Below are positions 1 to 10,338 of a stretch of 64,000 nt of DNA, piece after piece (the first letter of the stretch is position 1; each line of letters starts with the position of its first letter). The notes beneath the pieces are model-generated. The model had not been told where the DNA came from. It did no database searches and saw only the letters and a list, made by a program, of their open reading frames with translations. The position numbers and the translations under genes are program-made. Origin of the DNA: Azorinus chamasolen (lineage: Eukaryota; Mollusca; Bivalvia; Cardiida; Solecurtidae); assembly GCA_963576725.1 (NCBI GenBank), contig OY755252.1:53035059-53099058 (forward strand). The letters are read 5' to 3'.

Positions 1-603
1 AAACAATAGTAGACCAAGATCAGGCAGCTCCTATAGAATACGTCTAAACAGGGTCTGCTGTTTGCTAACGGAATTTGATATAACTTGTTTCTTTAATTTC
101 TAAAATGGCTACAGTGTTCTGAACATAGAACTGGGAAAGGGTTAAGTCTTTAACTCCTGAAATAATTAAGTTTAGATTACTATTTGATATGTGTTGCCAG
201 TTATGCTGGCAGTATAATTGTCACATAAAAGAAGCTGTTCTACACTCTTAGGCCATACAGTTGATATTTGGAGGCAGCAGATTGTTTATGAGTCGTTCTA
301 TAAGGAAATTTGGTGCTTGTATATCAACTGTGTCAGACATTTAGTATCTCATCTGGATTGCTACAAATGTGTATGGGCTTTACAAGCAGTTAACCCTTTA
401 CCTGATGCGTATTTATGCTCAGGTGCCTCCTTCAGGAGCCACTAACCTGGGTTTATTCTTTTGCAAAAGTATCAAAAGGTGTATTTCATGTAAAGGGTTT
501 AATATCTAGGCTCGCTAGCAAATCTAATAATCTATTGTTAACAGTTTGGATCCAGATTAGATACTGATACTGATCTCATCAGGGTACAAACTTGTGAATA
601 TTT

Positions 604-847
604 TTTACCCTTTACTCCATGAATGTTTATTTATAAAATAATGACATCATGAATATTAATTAGATTAATTGTTACAATAGATCATGAACACAGGGGGGGG
701 GAAAATCATGGCAGAACTATAGAATCATAACTGTATTATATCATAGGTAAACAGAGCAGACCCTGGTCAGACAGCTCCTAGATGAGCCGTCTTATGTGGG
801 ACTACTTTGTAGACATAGAAAGGCATATTTATGGAGTAAAGGGTTAT
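604..847 (-). mobile_element. Family A MITE copy
   Basis: A copy of the commonest repeat of the window, in reverse orientation. It begins with CCCTTTACTCCAT, has ATGACATCATGAATATTAAT and AAACAGAGCAGACCCTG inside, a degenerate palindromic core and ends in ATGGAGTAAAGGGTTA. The left end has lost the full TTAA. No coding capacity. Ends of the form TTAA-CCCTTT fit a non-autonomous piggyBac-type element (inference). Confidence 0.7.
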
Positions 848-1106
848 AAAGGAGAAATGTGAGAGAAATTGGATTTGATATGAATTGTAACAAACAACCA
901 TATTTGCTATTTTCATGCAATAAGTTCATGCAGTCCCAGGTGAGACACTGCCTCTATGATGCAGTTGCTGATGAAGAAGCACACTGGCGGTATATACCGT
1001 ATAGTTCTTCTATATAGAAATTCTCATACATATTTGTATTCAGTAAAACCTCTCTACAACCACCACTCAAACAAGTTGATTTTACTGTATTATTATTTTT
1101 ATTTTT

Positions 1107-1356
1107 TTAACCCTTTCCCTTACATGAAAATGCATGTTCAAGCTTTTGCAAATAGAGTAGACCCAGAGGAGAGGGCTCCTATAGGAGCTGTCTGATCACG
1201 GTCTGCTCTGTTTGCTTATGAAATTAAATAGCTTTGACTCTTCGGTTTGTACCAATACCAAAATAATGTATTAATATAGCAATATAAAAAATTTAGCTGA
1301 TAAATATTCATGACATCATCATTTCTTACATAAATATTGAACAGGGAAAGGGTTAA
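1107..1356 (+). mobile_element. Family A MITE copy, TTAA to TTAA
   Basis: About 250 bp bounded by TTAACCCTTTCCC on the left and GGGAAAGGGTTAA on the right. The core TAGACCCAGAGGAGAGGGCT / GTCTGATCACGGTCTGCTCT is a decayed palindrome. Downstream lie the family's typical GATAAATATTCATGACATCA segment and an AT-rich stretch. Confidence 0.75.
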
Positions 1357-1824
1357 GACTGGTTGCAGCTTAATGCAGACAAAATTGTGCAGAAAGCACA
1401 TGCATTACTTTCAGTTTCATTCTGCATTGAACTGCCATCTGCTTTTAACCCATTCCCAGATCGGACAGTTCTTGTGAAACACGTCTAATCAGTGTCTGCT
1501 TTGTTTGCTTATGGAATATTGCATATAACAGGACTGAATCTGCAGATCTTGCTTGGGCCAAAGATTTCTTTAATCATCTGCCAGTTCGAAAAAAAAAAGT
1601 TACATTAATTGTGATATTCATGAAGCAAAGAGCTAACAACACTAGTGTTGAATGCTCAAGTGGCAGCTATAGAGAGGTTGTATTGTAGTTTATGTGTTTT
1701 ATCAGATCACCCTTGTAAATAACATCATTACACCATATGCACTTAAAATTACTTTAACCGATTTCAATTATGTCATATCTGTTATCACCAACCTGTTGTT
1801 TTTTCACAACTGCATGTATCTTGC

Positions 1825-2051
1825 TTAACCCTATAATTCATGTAAACGCCTTTGCAAACAAAGTAGACCCAGATCAGATAGCTCCTATAAAAGGTCTGCT
1901 TTGTTTGCTAAGGGAATTATATAGATGTGATTCTACAGTTTTTGCCGAGGTTAAAAAAATGTGTTGATGTTCCAATATAAAAAATCAGCTAATAAATAAT
2001 ATTCATGATGTCATTATCTCTTGCATGAATATTGAACAGGCAAGGGGTTAA
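1825..2051 (+). mobile_element. Family A MITE copy
   Basis: Bounded by TTAACCCTATAATTCATG and CAAGGGGTTAA. It carries GCAAACAAAGTAGACCCAG and a shortened palindromic core (AGATAGCTCCTATAAAAGGT), indicating loss of the right core arm. A partial copy of the same family follows at about 2217-2329. Confidence 0.7.
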
Positions 2052-2329
2052 GGCTTCAGCTGGTATGTTAATTTTTTTAGCAGTTGTTTGACCATAGTAT
2101 TCTGGTTTGTCTTGAACAGATGCATACTCCCCCAATGTTCATGCTTCATAGTATCTGTGGACTATTGAACCAAACAGATCTTTTAGCCCTATTGTTATAG
2201 GCTATACTGTGATAAGCCCACCTCTTTATGTCGTCACAAACTGAGTAGACCCGGACCAGACAGCTCCTGTAGCTGTCTTATCAGGGTCTGTTCTGTTTAC
2301 AGATCTGATTCACTGCTATTTACCTGTAA

Positions 2330-2545
2330 TTAACCCATTCCCTCATGCTATTTTAGACACAACATCTTTGATTAAATCTACTGAGAAAGAGCATTTATTA
2401 GCAAAAAGGAAACATTTAAATTGTGTAGTTTTGAAACCATTAATAGAGCATTTGAGCCTTGCTCTATTTATCACACTGGTTTCAAAATATTACTTGTACA
2501 AATGTGTCTAAAGGCGTTAGTCAGTAGGAGGGAATGGGTAAATAA
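2330..2545 (+). mobile_element. Family D MITE whose right end became an array
   Basis: Starts TTAACCCATTCCCTCATG and follows the family D order: GACACAACATCTTTGATTAA, AAAAAGGAAA, GAAACCATT, a degenerate hairpin (TAGAGCATTTGAGCCTTGCTC), TATCACACTGGTTTC, AAAGGCGTTAG, GGAGGGAATGGGTAA. The terminal GGAGGGAATGGGTAAA motif is then repeated about 19 times in the adjoining array. Confidence 0.7.
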
Positions 2546-3122
2546 AGTGTTAGTCAGTAGGAGGGAATGGGTAAATCAAGCGTTAGTCAGTAGGAGGGAA
2601 TGGGTAAATCAAGCGTTAGCCAGTAGGAGGGAATGGGTAAATCAAGCGTTAGTCAGTAGGAGGGAATGGGTAAATCAAGCGTTAGTCAGTAGGAGGGAAT
2701 GGGTAAATAAAGTGTTAGTAGGAGGGAATGGGTAAATCAAGCGTTAGTCAGTAGGAGGGAATGGGTAATTCAAGCGTTAGCCAGTAGGAGGGAATGGGTA
2801 AATCAAGCGTTAGTCAGTAGGAGGGAATGGGTAAATCAAGCGTTAGCCAGTAGGAGGGAATGGGTAAATCAAGCGTTAGCCCGTAGGAGGGAATGGGTAA
2901 ATCAAGTGTTAGTCAGGAGGGAATGGGTAAATAAAGCGTTCGTCAGTAGGAGGGAATGGGTAAATAAAGCTTCAGTCTGGAGGGAATGGGTAAATAAAGC
3001 TTCAGTCAGGAGGGAATGGGTAAATCAAGCGTCAGTCTGGAGGGAATGGGTAAATAAAGCTTCAGTCAGGAGGGAATAGGTAAATCAAGCGTCAGTCAGT
3101 AGGAGGGAATGGGTAAATCAAG
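2513..3122 (+). repeat. 33-bp minisatellite derived from family D end
   Basis: About 19 head-to-tail units of 27-33 bp around GTCAGTAGGAGGGAATGGGT followed by AAATCAAGCGTTA. Later units shorten to about 30 bp (TTCAGTCAGGAGGGAATGGG). The unit is 11 codons long, so an open frame runs through part of the array; it is not a gene. The unit equals the right terminus of the family D element just upstream. Confidence 0.9.
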
Positions 3123-3344
3123 TAAAGGATTGAGGGGGCCTGCTTAGAATTTGGCTTATTACACTAAAATTTGGTTTTTAATCTCTAAAAAAGGTGGTAC
3201 TGAGAATGTTATTTGTAGTGAATGCATTCATGTTGAGAAGTGAATGCTGGTAACAAACATGTTCCACCATATAAAATCTGGTGTGTTTTGACGTTGTATT
3301 TGTGATGTACTGTAATGTACAATGTAAAGGATCCGTTGCAATTT

Positions 3345-3425
3345 AAGAACCAAGATACAATAGAATCTGTCTAACCAAGATACAATAGAATCTGTCTAAC
3401 CCAGATACAATAGAATCTGTCTAAA
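3345..3425 (+). repeat. 25-bp tandem repeat, 3 copies
   Basis: Three near-identical copies of AACCAAGATACAATAGAATC plus TGTCT. A family A copy in reverse orientation follows at about 3449-3685. Confidence 0.85.
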
Positions 3426-3448
3426 GCAGACTAAAGCAGGTTTTGAAC

Positions 3449-3685
3449 CCTTCACTGTTTAATATTCCTGTAAGAAATAGTAACATCATAAATACATGTA
3501 TTTATTTATAAGCCGACATTTTAGAAAAGCATATTTACAGAGGATGTTTTAGTAGTGGTAAGAATGGTAGAGTCAGATCATTGATAATTTCAGAAGCAAA
3601 TCAGAACCTGATGAGACAGCTGCCACAGCAGTTATCTGATCAGGGTCCACTCTGTAAAGGTGTTTGTATGAAGAAAAGGGTTTAA
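3449..3685 (-). mobile_element. Family A MITE copy, divergent
   Basis: Begins CCCTTCACTGTTTAATATTC and ends GAAGAAAAGGGTTTA, with a GAGACAGCTGCCACAGCAGT core and GATCAGGGTCCACTCTG. A short family C core (CTTTCTGC / GCAGAAAG-type arms with CCTGCATTAAG) lies just to its right at about 3710-3800. Confidence 0.6.
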
Positions 3686-4021
3686 TGATTGTATTGAAAG
3701 GGTTTTTAAACAGGTGGCAGCTTAATTTAGAATGAAAGTCGTGCAGAAAGCTCTCCAAGGAGTTTTGTACATGACTTTCGCCCTGCATTAAGCATCATCC
3801 TGCCCTAAAAAATCTAAATTATTTATTAAAAGTCCGATTTAGAGGGCCTTTACTGTAATATATAAGATTTTATGTTTGAAAAAGATGTGGTTCATGCTAT
3901 ACAATATGTATTTTTTCTAGGCTTCAAAATGTTGCCATCTAAACTACATTTACACAGTGTTGGTAGTGTATTGGCTAAATGTAAGCCTGCTAAGCACATT
4001 TTGGTTGATAGAAAACTTCTT

Positions 4022-4740
4022 TTTATCCCTTTAACTCATAAATATGCTTTTAAACACCTTTGCAAATATGAAAGACCCAGATCAGACAACTTCTGTAGGA
4101 GCTGTCCTGTCAGAGTTTGTTGAATAATAAAGATCTGAATCTTTAGCTTCTGCTGAGGTCATTTTATTCTGTGCTGATTGGCCATTATAATGAACTAAAG
4201 GGTTGATTCAAATGTAAAAGTAAACTTTCTTCTAATTTTTTCAAACCGGAGTACAGAAAAGTTCAGGATCCTGATTGGACACTTTGGTACTTTGTATCTC
4301 ATCTGGATTAACCCCTTCTCTCATAAACATGTTTTCATGCATTTGCAAACAGAGGGGGACTCAGGTCAGATGGCTCCTATAGGAGCCTCTGATCAGGGTC
4401 CGCTCTGTTTGGTTATTAAAATATAATAGGCCCGACTACTGTTTCTAATGCCAAAACAATCCTGTCCGCAAATGCCATTTTGAAAAAAAAGGCTAATACA
4501 TATTCATGGTGTCATTATTTTTTCATCTGCTGGAGAGTGCAATGTGGCTTAATTTGTTTTGTTTCGGCTGTTAAGGAAACTGCAGTAATGTTGGGTTACT
4601 TAATCTGTAGGATCAGATTTATATTATTCCATCAGCAAACAGAGCAGACCCTGATTAGACTGCTCCTGTAGGAGCTGTCTGATCTGGATCTACCCTGTTT
4701 GCAAAGTTATATATATGAGGAAAAGGGTTGAATATGGACA
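4022..4740 (+). mobile_element. Cluster of family A MITE copies
   Basis: At least three partial copies lie in sequence: about 4022-4205 (GCAAATATGAAAGACCCAGA), 4310-4540 (GCAAACAGAGGGGGACTCAG with GGTCCGCTCTGTTTGG) and 4600-4735 (AGCAAACAGAGCAGACCCTG, then GGATCTACCCTGTTTGC). All share the GATCAGAC / GTCTGATC palindromic arms. No gene. Confidence 0.65.
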
Positions 4741-4971
4741 TTGTTACTTATCTGAGTGTTTGAATTAGGGAGAAGTTACTATAGCAGAATTGAATTGTTC
4801 CTTAACCTCTTATTTGATTTCTGATCATAACTTTTGGATGTTCTTAACTTTTGTAGGTTCCTACTTCCCCATCTGTGATCTTTTCTACTGCTTGTAAAAT
4901 CATAAATAAATATTTGATTTGGTACATTGAAAAAGTATTTGATTGTTTACTGAATTTTAATGTTTCATTTT

Positions 4972-5222
4972 TTAACCCTTTACCTCATGGATATCATATC
5001 ATTATGCCTTTACAAACAGAATATATCTACATGAGACACCTCCTGTAGGAGTCGTCTGATCAAGGTATGCTCTATTTGTTAGTCAAATCATAGATCAGAG
5101 TCCACAGTTTCTGCCATGATCAAGTTTCAGCGTTCATTTGTCATTAAAAAAAAATCAATTATAATAATATAATATTTATGATGTCATATTTCTTACATGA
5201 ATATTCATGGAGTAAAGGTTAA
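4972..5222 (+). mobile_element. Family A MITE copy, TTAA to TTAA
   Basis: Full-length, about 250 bp. Left end TTAACCCTTTACCTCATGGA, right end CATGGAGTAAAGGTTAA, with a GAGACACCTCCTGTAGGAGT palindromic centre and the AATATTTATGATGTCATA segment. Confidence 0.75.
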
Positions 5223-5465
5223 ATGTCATGACCATTCATATTTAAAGCTGTGTTCAGAACATCAGATCATCCCATTGCTTCTTCATTGTTCTTGGACAAT
5301 ATATATGATTAATTTTAATGAAGATTTGTTTTATAATAAAACAGGTTATTTAAGTAACATTTTGTAAATATGTTTTGTTATTTATATGGAGTCCTCCTAT
5401 CTTCAAGTGTTTATGTTTTGGGTTAACCATCTCTTCAACAGTATTCAGAGGTCAGATAAGATTTG

Positions 5466-5673
5466 TAATGGGCTATTTTTAGATCCAACCTCTTTGAATA
5501 AATCTACCGAAAAGGAGCATTAACTAGAGAAAAGGAAAATTTTTGAAATTTGTATTTTGAAACCATTGTGATAAATAGAGAATTTGTTCATATAGGAGCA
5601 AATGCTCTATTTGCCACAATGGTTTCAAGAAGGGGCTTTTATAGAAAGGCGTATTTAATGGAGGAGAGGGTTA
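5466..5673 (+). mobile_element. Family D MITE copy
   Basis: Contains TTTTTAGATCCAACCTCTTT, AAAAGGAGCATTAACTAGAG and a 68-bp hairpin core at about 5559-5627 that starts GAAACCATTGTGATAAATAG and ends CACAATGGTTTC. One arm carries several mismatches. The right end is GAGGAGAGGGTTAA; the left end has decayed. Confidence 0.65.
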
Positions 5674-6164
5674 AAACATTTTCAAGAATATTTTCTATAT
5701 TTCTCCACCAATCCCTATATTGTGATCACTCTTAAGAATTGTCTCTTGAGATAATTCAGAGTTGTCGCAACATAGGGGTTGGTGGAGAAATAACAGTGTT
5801 TTGTTTAAGTATGCACCTGTTGCTGCTATGAATGTTGCTTTTAGTAGGGCCCTTCAATGCAGGAGCCATATAGTAATCACATTTTCTGTCTTTTTGTCCG
5901 TCCATCAACACTGTTGATGTGATGCGATAACAGTACTTAGTATTATTATCGGAGGAAGACGCCTATAATTTTTGGGTTGAATCACATCAGTTTGTCTAGA
6001 ATTATCTGCCCTTGATTACAGGGCCCTCTCCGAGTCAGTTTTCTAGTTTTTGCGAAGTTCATCTCCTTACTGATTCTCATCTAGATCTGAATTGTGCTAA
6101 ATAAGAGCTGTAAAATCTTATTTAGTTGTTGGAATGTGCGAAACGATTGTATTCTCATTTGCAA

Positions 6165-6275
6165 ACAGTGTAAACCCCAGATGAGAGGCCTGAGGGACCC
6201 GCAATGTGTAAACCCCAGATGAGAGGGGAGGGACCCGCAATGTGTAAACCCCAGATGAGAGGGGAGGGGCCCTTT
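6165..6275 (-). repeat. Short tandem triplication inside a family A copy
   Basis: Three copies of a unit of about 35-40 bp containing GTGTAAACCCCAGATGAGAG and GGGACCCGCAAT. The unit derives from the left core arm of family A (AACAGAGTAGACCCAGATCAGA). It creates a spurious open frame on the minus strand. Confidence 0.75.
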
Positions 6276-6380
6276 GAACAGCGTCTGCAATGTTTGTCTT
6301 TCAAATCCCATAATTTATGCCATTCATGCTGAATGGATTCAATCGTTTAACCGTGATGGACCTTTTCATTTTGAGAGCTG

Positions 6381-6590
6381 TTAACCCATTAGTTCATAGG
6401 CTAGTTTTAGACCCAACCCCTGAATAAATCTACTAGCGAAAAGGAGCATTTTCTTGAAGTAAGGGTTTTTTAGAATGTGTGTATTGTTAAAACCATTGTG
6501 ATAGAGCATTTGCTCTTAGGGAGCAAATGCTCTATTTATCACAATGGATTAGTATGTTTTCAGAGGTGTCACTATACGGGAATGGGTTAA
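6381..6590 (+). mobile_element. Family D MITE copy, TTAA to TTAA
   Basis: Left end TTAACCCATTAGTTCATAGG, right end TATACGGGAATGGGTTAA. The hairpin core at about 6495-6550 has arms AACCATTGTGATAGAGCATT and ATTTATCACAATGG. A B-type fragment follows at about 6640-6710. Confidence 0.75.
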
Positions 6591-7011
6591 TGAAATACAT
6601 TAACCGAGTAAAGCTGGAAAATAATGTACTGCCATTTGCAAACTGCAGACCCAGATTAGAGTGGCCCTAGGTGCTCCCTCTGACCAGGGTCTGCACTGTT
6701 TGATATTCCTAATCCCCCAGGTAATTTATGCCTATAATAATGAATTTCACTATTGAACATTGCCAGACCATTTCATTAAGAGAATTCAGCGTTCAAATGG
6801 TTATTCAAAATTCAAATGTATATTTTCTTTTATTTCACAGCCCAACTCTATGATGTTTGTAATCTCTGCTTTAAGAAAAAGAGAAACTGTTGGCCGAGTG
6901 TCAAACAGCTTGCTCGCTGAAGAGACCTTGAGTTAGTCTGCGTCACATCAGGATCCACACTGTTTGCAAATTTGAGTCGGGATAAGAATTCACCATTTTA
7001 CCATTTATGCC

Positions 7012-7192
7012 ATGAATGTTCATGTGAGACATAATGACACTATGAATATTAGATAGATTTTCTTTTATAATCTCCAGAATATAATCTATATTTCACAAGC
7101 AATCAGTGCAGATCTTCGTCAGACGGCTCCTATGGGTAGCCGTCTGATCTGCTTCTACTCTGCAAAGGCGTGTTTACGGAGTAAATGGTTAA
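7012..7192 (-). mobile_element. Family A MITE copy
   Basis: Reverse-oriented copy with ATGAATGTTCATGTGAGACA at the left, CAGACGGCTCCTATGGGTAG at the core and TTACGGAGTAAATGGTTAA at the right end. Nothing recognisable lies between here and about 7540 except unassigned DNA containing a 102-codon minus frame that starts in unique sequence and ends inside this element. Confidence 0.65.
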
Positions 7193-7696
7193 TCTGACAA
7201 GAATACGCCTATCCATGTCACAATTAAACAGAATTTTCACAAAGGGCTGTAGACGCAATATACATGTATCTAGTTTTCCATCTTGACCGAGATATGCACA
7301 TAGACCAGCGAAGGTAAGAAAAACAAACATTTCAAGCGACAATTTTAAAGGGCGCCATCCACCGTAGATTAAAACGTAATGCGTCCCATTTGAAGATGTG
7401 CATATAAAACCCCAACCATTTAGGTTCACATGAGACATCTGGGTCCACGTGATTTCAAATTAGCCATCAGTAAGTTTAGATTTCAACCTGTTTGAAATTT
7501 CAAAGTGGAATGGTCCATCAGTGTCGCAAACGATAGTGACCATTCAGTATGGACAGCGGACTGATTGTTGCAGAAACTGCAGAATCATTATATCATGAGC
7601 AGATCCTGATCAGACGGGTCCTACTGGAGACGTCTGATCTTGGTCAAACCTGATTGCAAAAGCGTAGAAAGGCGTATTTTGTGTTATTTTAAATGT

Positions 7697-8035
7697 AATT
7701 AATCAGTGATTTTTTTACCCGCGAGTCCCAAGTCCTGTTCTAACAAAACTCTTGGGATGCAAAGTTTCAAATTATGTGAGTCCCAATAATGCATTGAAAG
7801 TTCTAACAAAATTTAATTTTGAAGTTTTATTATTATCTGAAGTATAATCAATACCCAGTTTTTCATCAGCGTTTAGTATGAAAAAGCCAGTTTTACAAAT
7901 ACCTTTGACTGGGTGCTTTAATGTATTTTCATAGAATATTTGGACTCATTATTTCAAATTGGTGACTCACATATTTGCAGTTTATTGAGTCCCAGGACTC
8001 GTGCAAGAAATTTTGTAAAAACCCACTGATTAATG
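7697..8035. mobile_element. Inverted-repeat element with TAATCAGTG ends
   Basis: About 340 bp whose left end reads TTAATCAGTGATTTTTTTAC and whose right end reads TAAAAACCCACTGATTAA. Internally the two halves carry inverted GAGTCCCA / TGGGACTC-type motifs near 7725 and 7990. No coding capacity. It is unlike families A-D. The superfamily is not decided. Confidence 0.6.
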
Positions 8036-8095
8036 TACTGTTTTGACTTTTAACATGATTTCAGACCTGCCACATACTATTACTAGATGTACATT

Positions 8096-8305
8096 AACCT
8101 TTAGCCTGCTGAGCAAATTATTTTTACAGAAATTTTCACCTACTACATTTTCAAAATTCAAGCTATAATCAACTTATTTACCAGATTGCAACCAGGGTGT
8201 CAAACAGTTTGGATCCTGATGAGACGCCGGGTTACTTGGCGTCTCATCTGGATCCAAACTGTTTGCATAGGTATTCACTCATCCGCCAATAGCAGGCTAA
8301 ACTAA
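8096..8305 (+). mobile_element. Family B MITE, complete
   Basis: Left end TTAACCTTTAGCCTGCTGAG, right end TAGCAGGCTAAACTAAAGG. The palindromic core at 8199-8268 reads TCAAACAGTTTGGATCCTGA, GACGCC, then GGCGTCTCATCTGGATCCAA and ACTGTTTGC. It is one of the two most complete B copies in the window (the other is at 38055-38240). Ends of the TTAA-CCTTTAG form resemble families A and D. Confidence 0.75.
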
Positions 8306-8377
8306 AGGTAAAAGTCTATCCAAAAGAACTTCTGGATTTTTAGAAAAATGGTGGTAGCTAATTACAGGGCAAACATA

Positions 8378-8575
8378 ATACAGACAGCTCATACAGGCAC
8401 ATGATACAGACAGCTCCTACAGGCACTTAATACAGACAGCTCCTACAGGCGCTTAATGTACAGGGCAAAAATAATACAGACAGCTCCCACAGGCGCTTAA
8501 TACAGACAGCTCCTACAGGCGCTTAATGTACAGGGCAAACATAATATACAGCTCCTAAAGGCGCTTAATGTATGA
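8378..8575 (+). repeat. Tandem repeat from family C arm
   Basis: About seven units of 25-40 bp around ATACAGACAGCTCCTACAGG with CGCTTAAT and CAGGGCAAA. The motifs are those of the family C palindrome (GAAAGCTCCTATAGG, GCTTAATGCAGGG), so the array is a rearranged C core. Confidence 0.75.
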
Positions 8576-8811
8576 TTTCGCCCTGCATTAATCAATCCCC
8601 TAATTGTAAATATGTATGTGTTAATCAATGGTGTGATCGTTTTAGCGGGACTCAGCAGTATTTGCGATCAATGTTACATATTTTTGTAGCATGTAAAACA
8701 TTTGATAAATGGAACTTATACATTACGTCATTATCGCCGAAATTGTCAGTCGGTTTCTGTCTTACGCGGCCGTTCATTTATTGAACATAGGAGTCTTATA
8801 TAGCAAGTGGC

Positions 8812-8985
8812 TGCTTAATGCAGGTCAAAAGTAATGCAGCAGGTGATAGCTTAATGCAGGCCAAAAGTAATGCAGCAGGTGGTAGCTTAATGCAGGCCAA
8901 AATTAATGCAGCAAGTGGTAGCTTAATGCAGACCAAAGGTAATGCAGAAAGCTCCTACAGCTACCACCTGCATTGCAGACCCAAA
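8812..8985 (+). repeat. 36-bp repeat inside family C core, 4 copies
   Basis: Four copies of GGTAGCTTAATGCAGGCCAA plus AAGTAATGCAGCA, followed by the reverse arm AGCTCCTACAGCTACCACCT and GCATT. Only the left arm of the C palindrome has been multiplied. Confidence 0.8.
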
Positions 8986-9089
8986 GTTTGGCATTTTATT
9001 TGAAGGTCAAAGACATATTCTACTGTAATTCTAGAAAACATACCAGGACTTAACCATTTCCCTCATAGACAACTGTTGGCAGCTTTGCA

Positions 9090-9182
9090 AACAGAGACGA
9101 CCCCGAACAGACAGTTTCAGTAGGAGTGTTAGCTTACGGACCCAGAACAGACAGTTTTAGTAGGAGTGTTAGCTTACGGACT
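9090..9182 (+). repeat. Two-copy direct repeat in family A fragment
   Basis: A unit of about 40 bp containing CAGAACAGACAGTTT and TAGGAGTGTTAGCTTACGGA occurs twice in tandem. It is the core of an A-type copy that starts near 9048 (TTAACCATTTCCCTCATAG). Confidence 0.7.
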
Positions 9183-10338
9183 AATATAAATCTGATTTCG
9201 ATGTTTCTGTCACAGCCAAAACGTCATTGTTAGTGTGTAATTTTAAAAAAAAATCTTAAATTAACATTTCTGGCTCTAATCTTCAAGCGTAAATATATAG
9301 TTACATTTTATATCTTATTTTTACATTTTATATTTTACATTTTACATTGGCATATATATCCACCCAAAGTCTTACTAAGCAGGCTAAATTTTCCGACCAG
9401 CTGGTGAGTTTACTTGGTTTTATATACTAGCTAATTTAGTCATTAATTATTCGGAATTGTTTGAATGTTGTATTTCTGCATATCTGACGACGGCGTATGA
9501 AATTAATGAATTTATTAGAAATGGTCGTTTCTCGATACTTATAATTCCATTCATCTGTTTTGAAAATTTCTTCTCTCCACATATCTATACCTCGACGTCT
9601 ATATATTGACGAGTTGGAACGAATTCCACATAGGAATATGTTCTATTCATTACAGCAGACTTGATCTACCAGATCCTATAGAAGCAGTCTGATCTTGGTC
9701 TACTCTGTTTGCAAATGCGTGAAATGGCGTTTTTATCAGGGAATGGGTTAAATTAATATTCATGGCGAAAATGATTAAACATGTACTATAGTATATTGGC
9801 GAAATACCTAGTATAAGTTAACCTTAGTAAACGGTTTGGCTTCAGATCACACCACCAGACTTCTGGTATCTCGGCATCTCATCAGGATCCGATCTGTTTA
9901 ACACTTGTCTTTGCAGAAGATATTCTTAGCTACAGATACGTTTTTTTTAACATAAGGGAGATAATACCCCACACGAAAAGATTGAAAACGTACGAATTAT
10001 TCCTCTTTGTAAACCCATTGAATGTGTCTAGTGAACCGAGCTATTTTGTACTCTAGTTAGTTGTATTGAAATATTTCATTGATTTCACAAGATAGTAAGC
10101 CTTAAACTGAGTCTGACCACATGAAAAAAAATGAAACTGAAAAAGTTAACTAACTAGGTCAATATGTAGTTTAAACTAACTAGGTCAATATGTAGGCTTT
10201 GTGTATTGTAACCGACAAAGGTTTTTGTGTACTAATTACTTAGAAGCTTTGTATGAGCGATTCAAGTGGATGGGATAAACTTCGGTACATGCCGTTTCCA
10301 GTGGCCGTTGGCTTTAAGGGCGTGAATAGGAACTAGAA

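Larger units (their letters stand above)
1..10338. other. Gene-free MITE and minisatellite mosaic
   Basis: No protein gene is recognisable in this stretch. It consists of copies of the short inverted-repeat families A, B, C and D, minisatellites derived from them, and unassigned AT-rich DNA. The remaining short open frames are translations of repeats. The last kilobase (about 9200-10338), directly upstream of the sulfatase gene, holds an A-type fragment (9655-9750), a B-type fragment (9830-9905) and a 26-bp duplication at about 10146-10197. I see no TATA box there that I would defend. Confidence 0.75.

Noticed and set aside
2421..2735. Open frame with repeated VSRREWVNQAL
   Set aside because: Translation of the 33-bp minisatellite, whose unit is a multiple of three; no start context, domain or codon bias.
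7130..7438. 102-codon minus-strand frame
   Set aside because: Its 3' end lies in a family A MITE and the rest has no recognisable domain or splice context; could be an unknown exon but there is no support.
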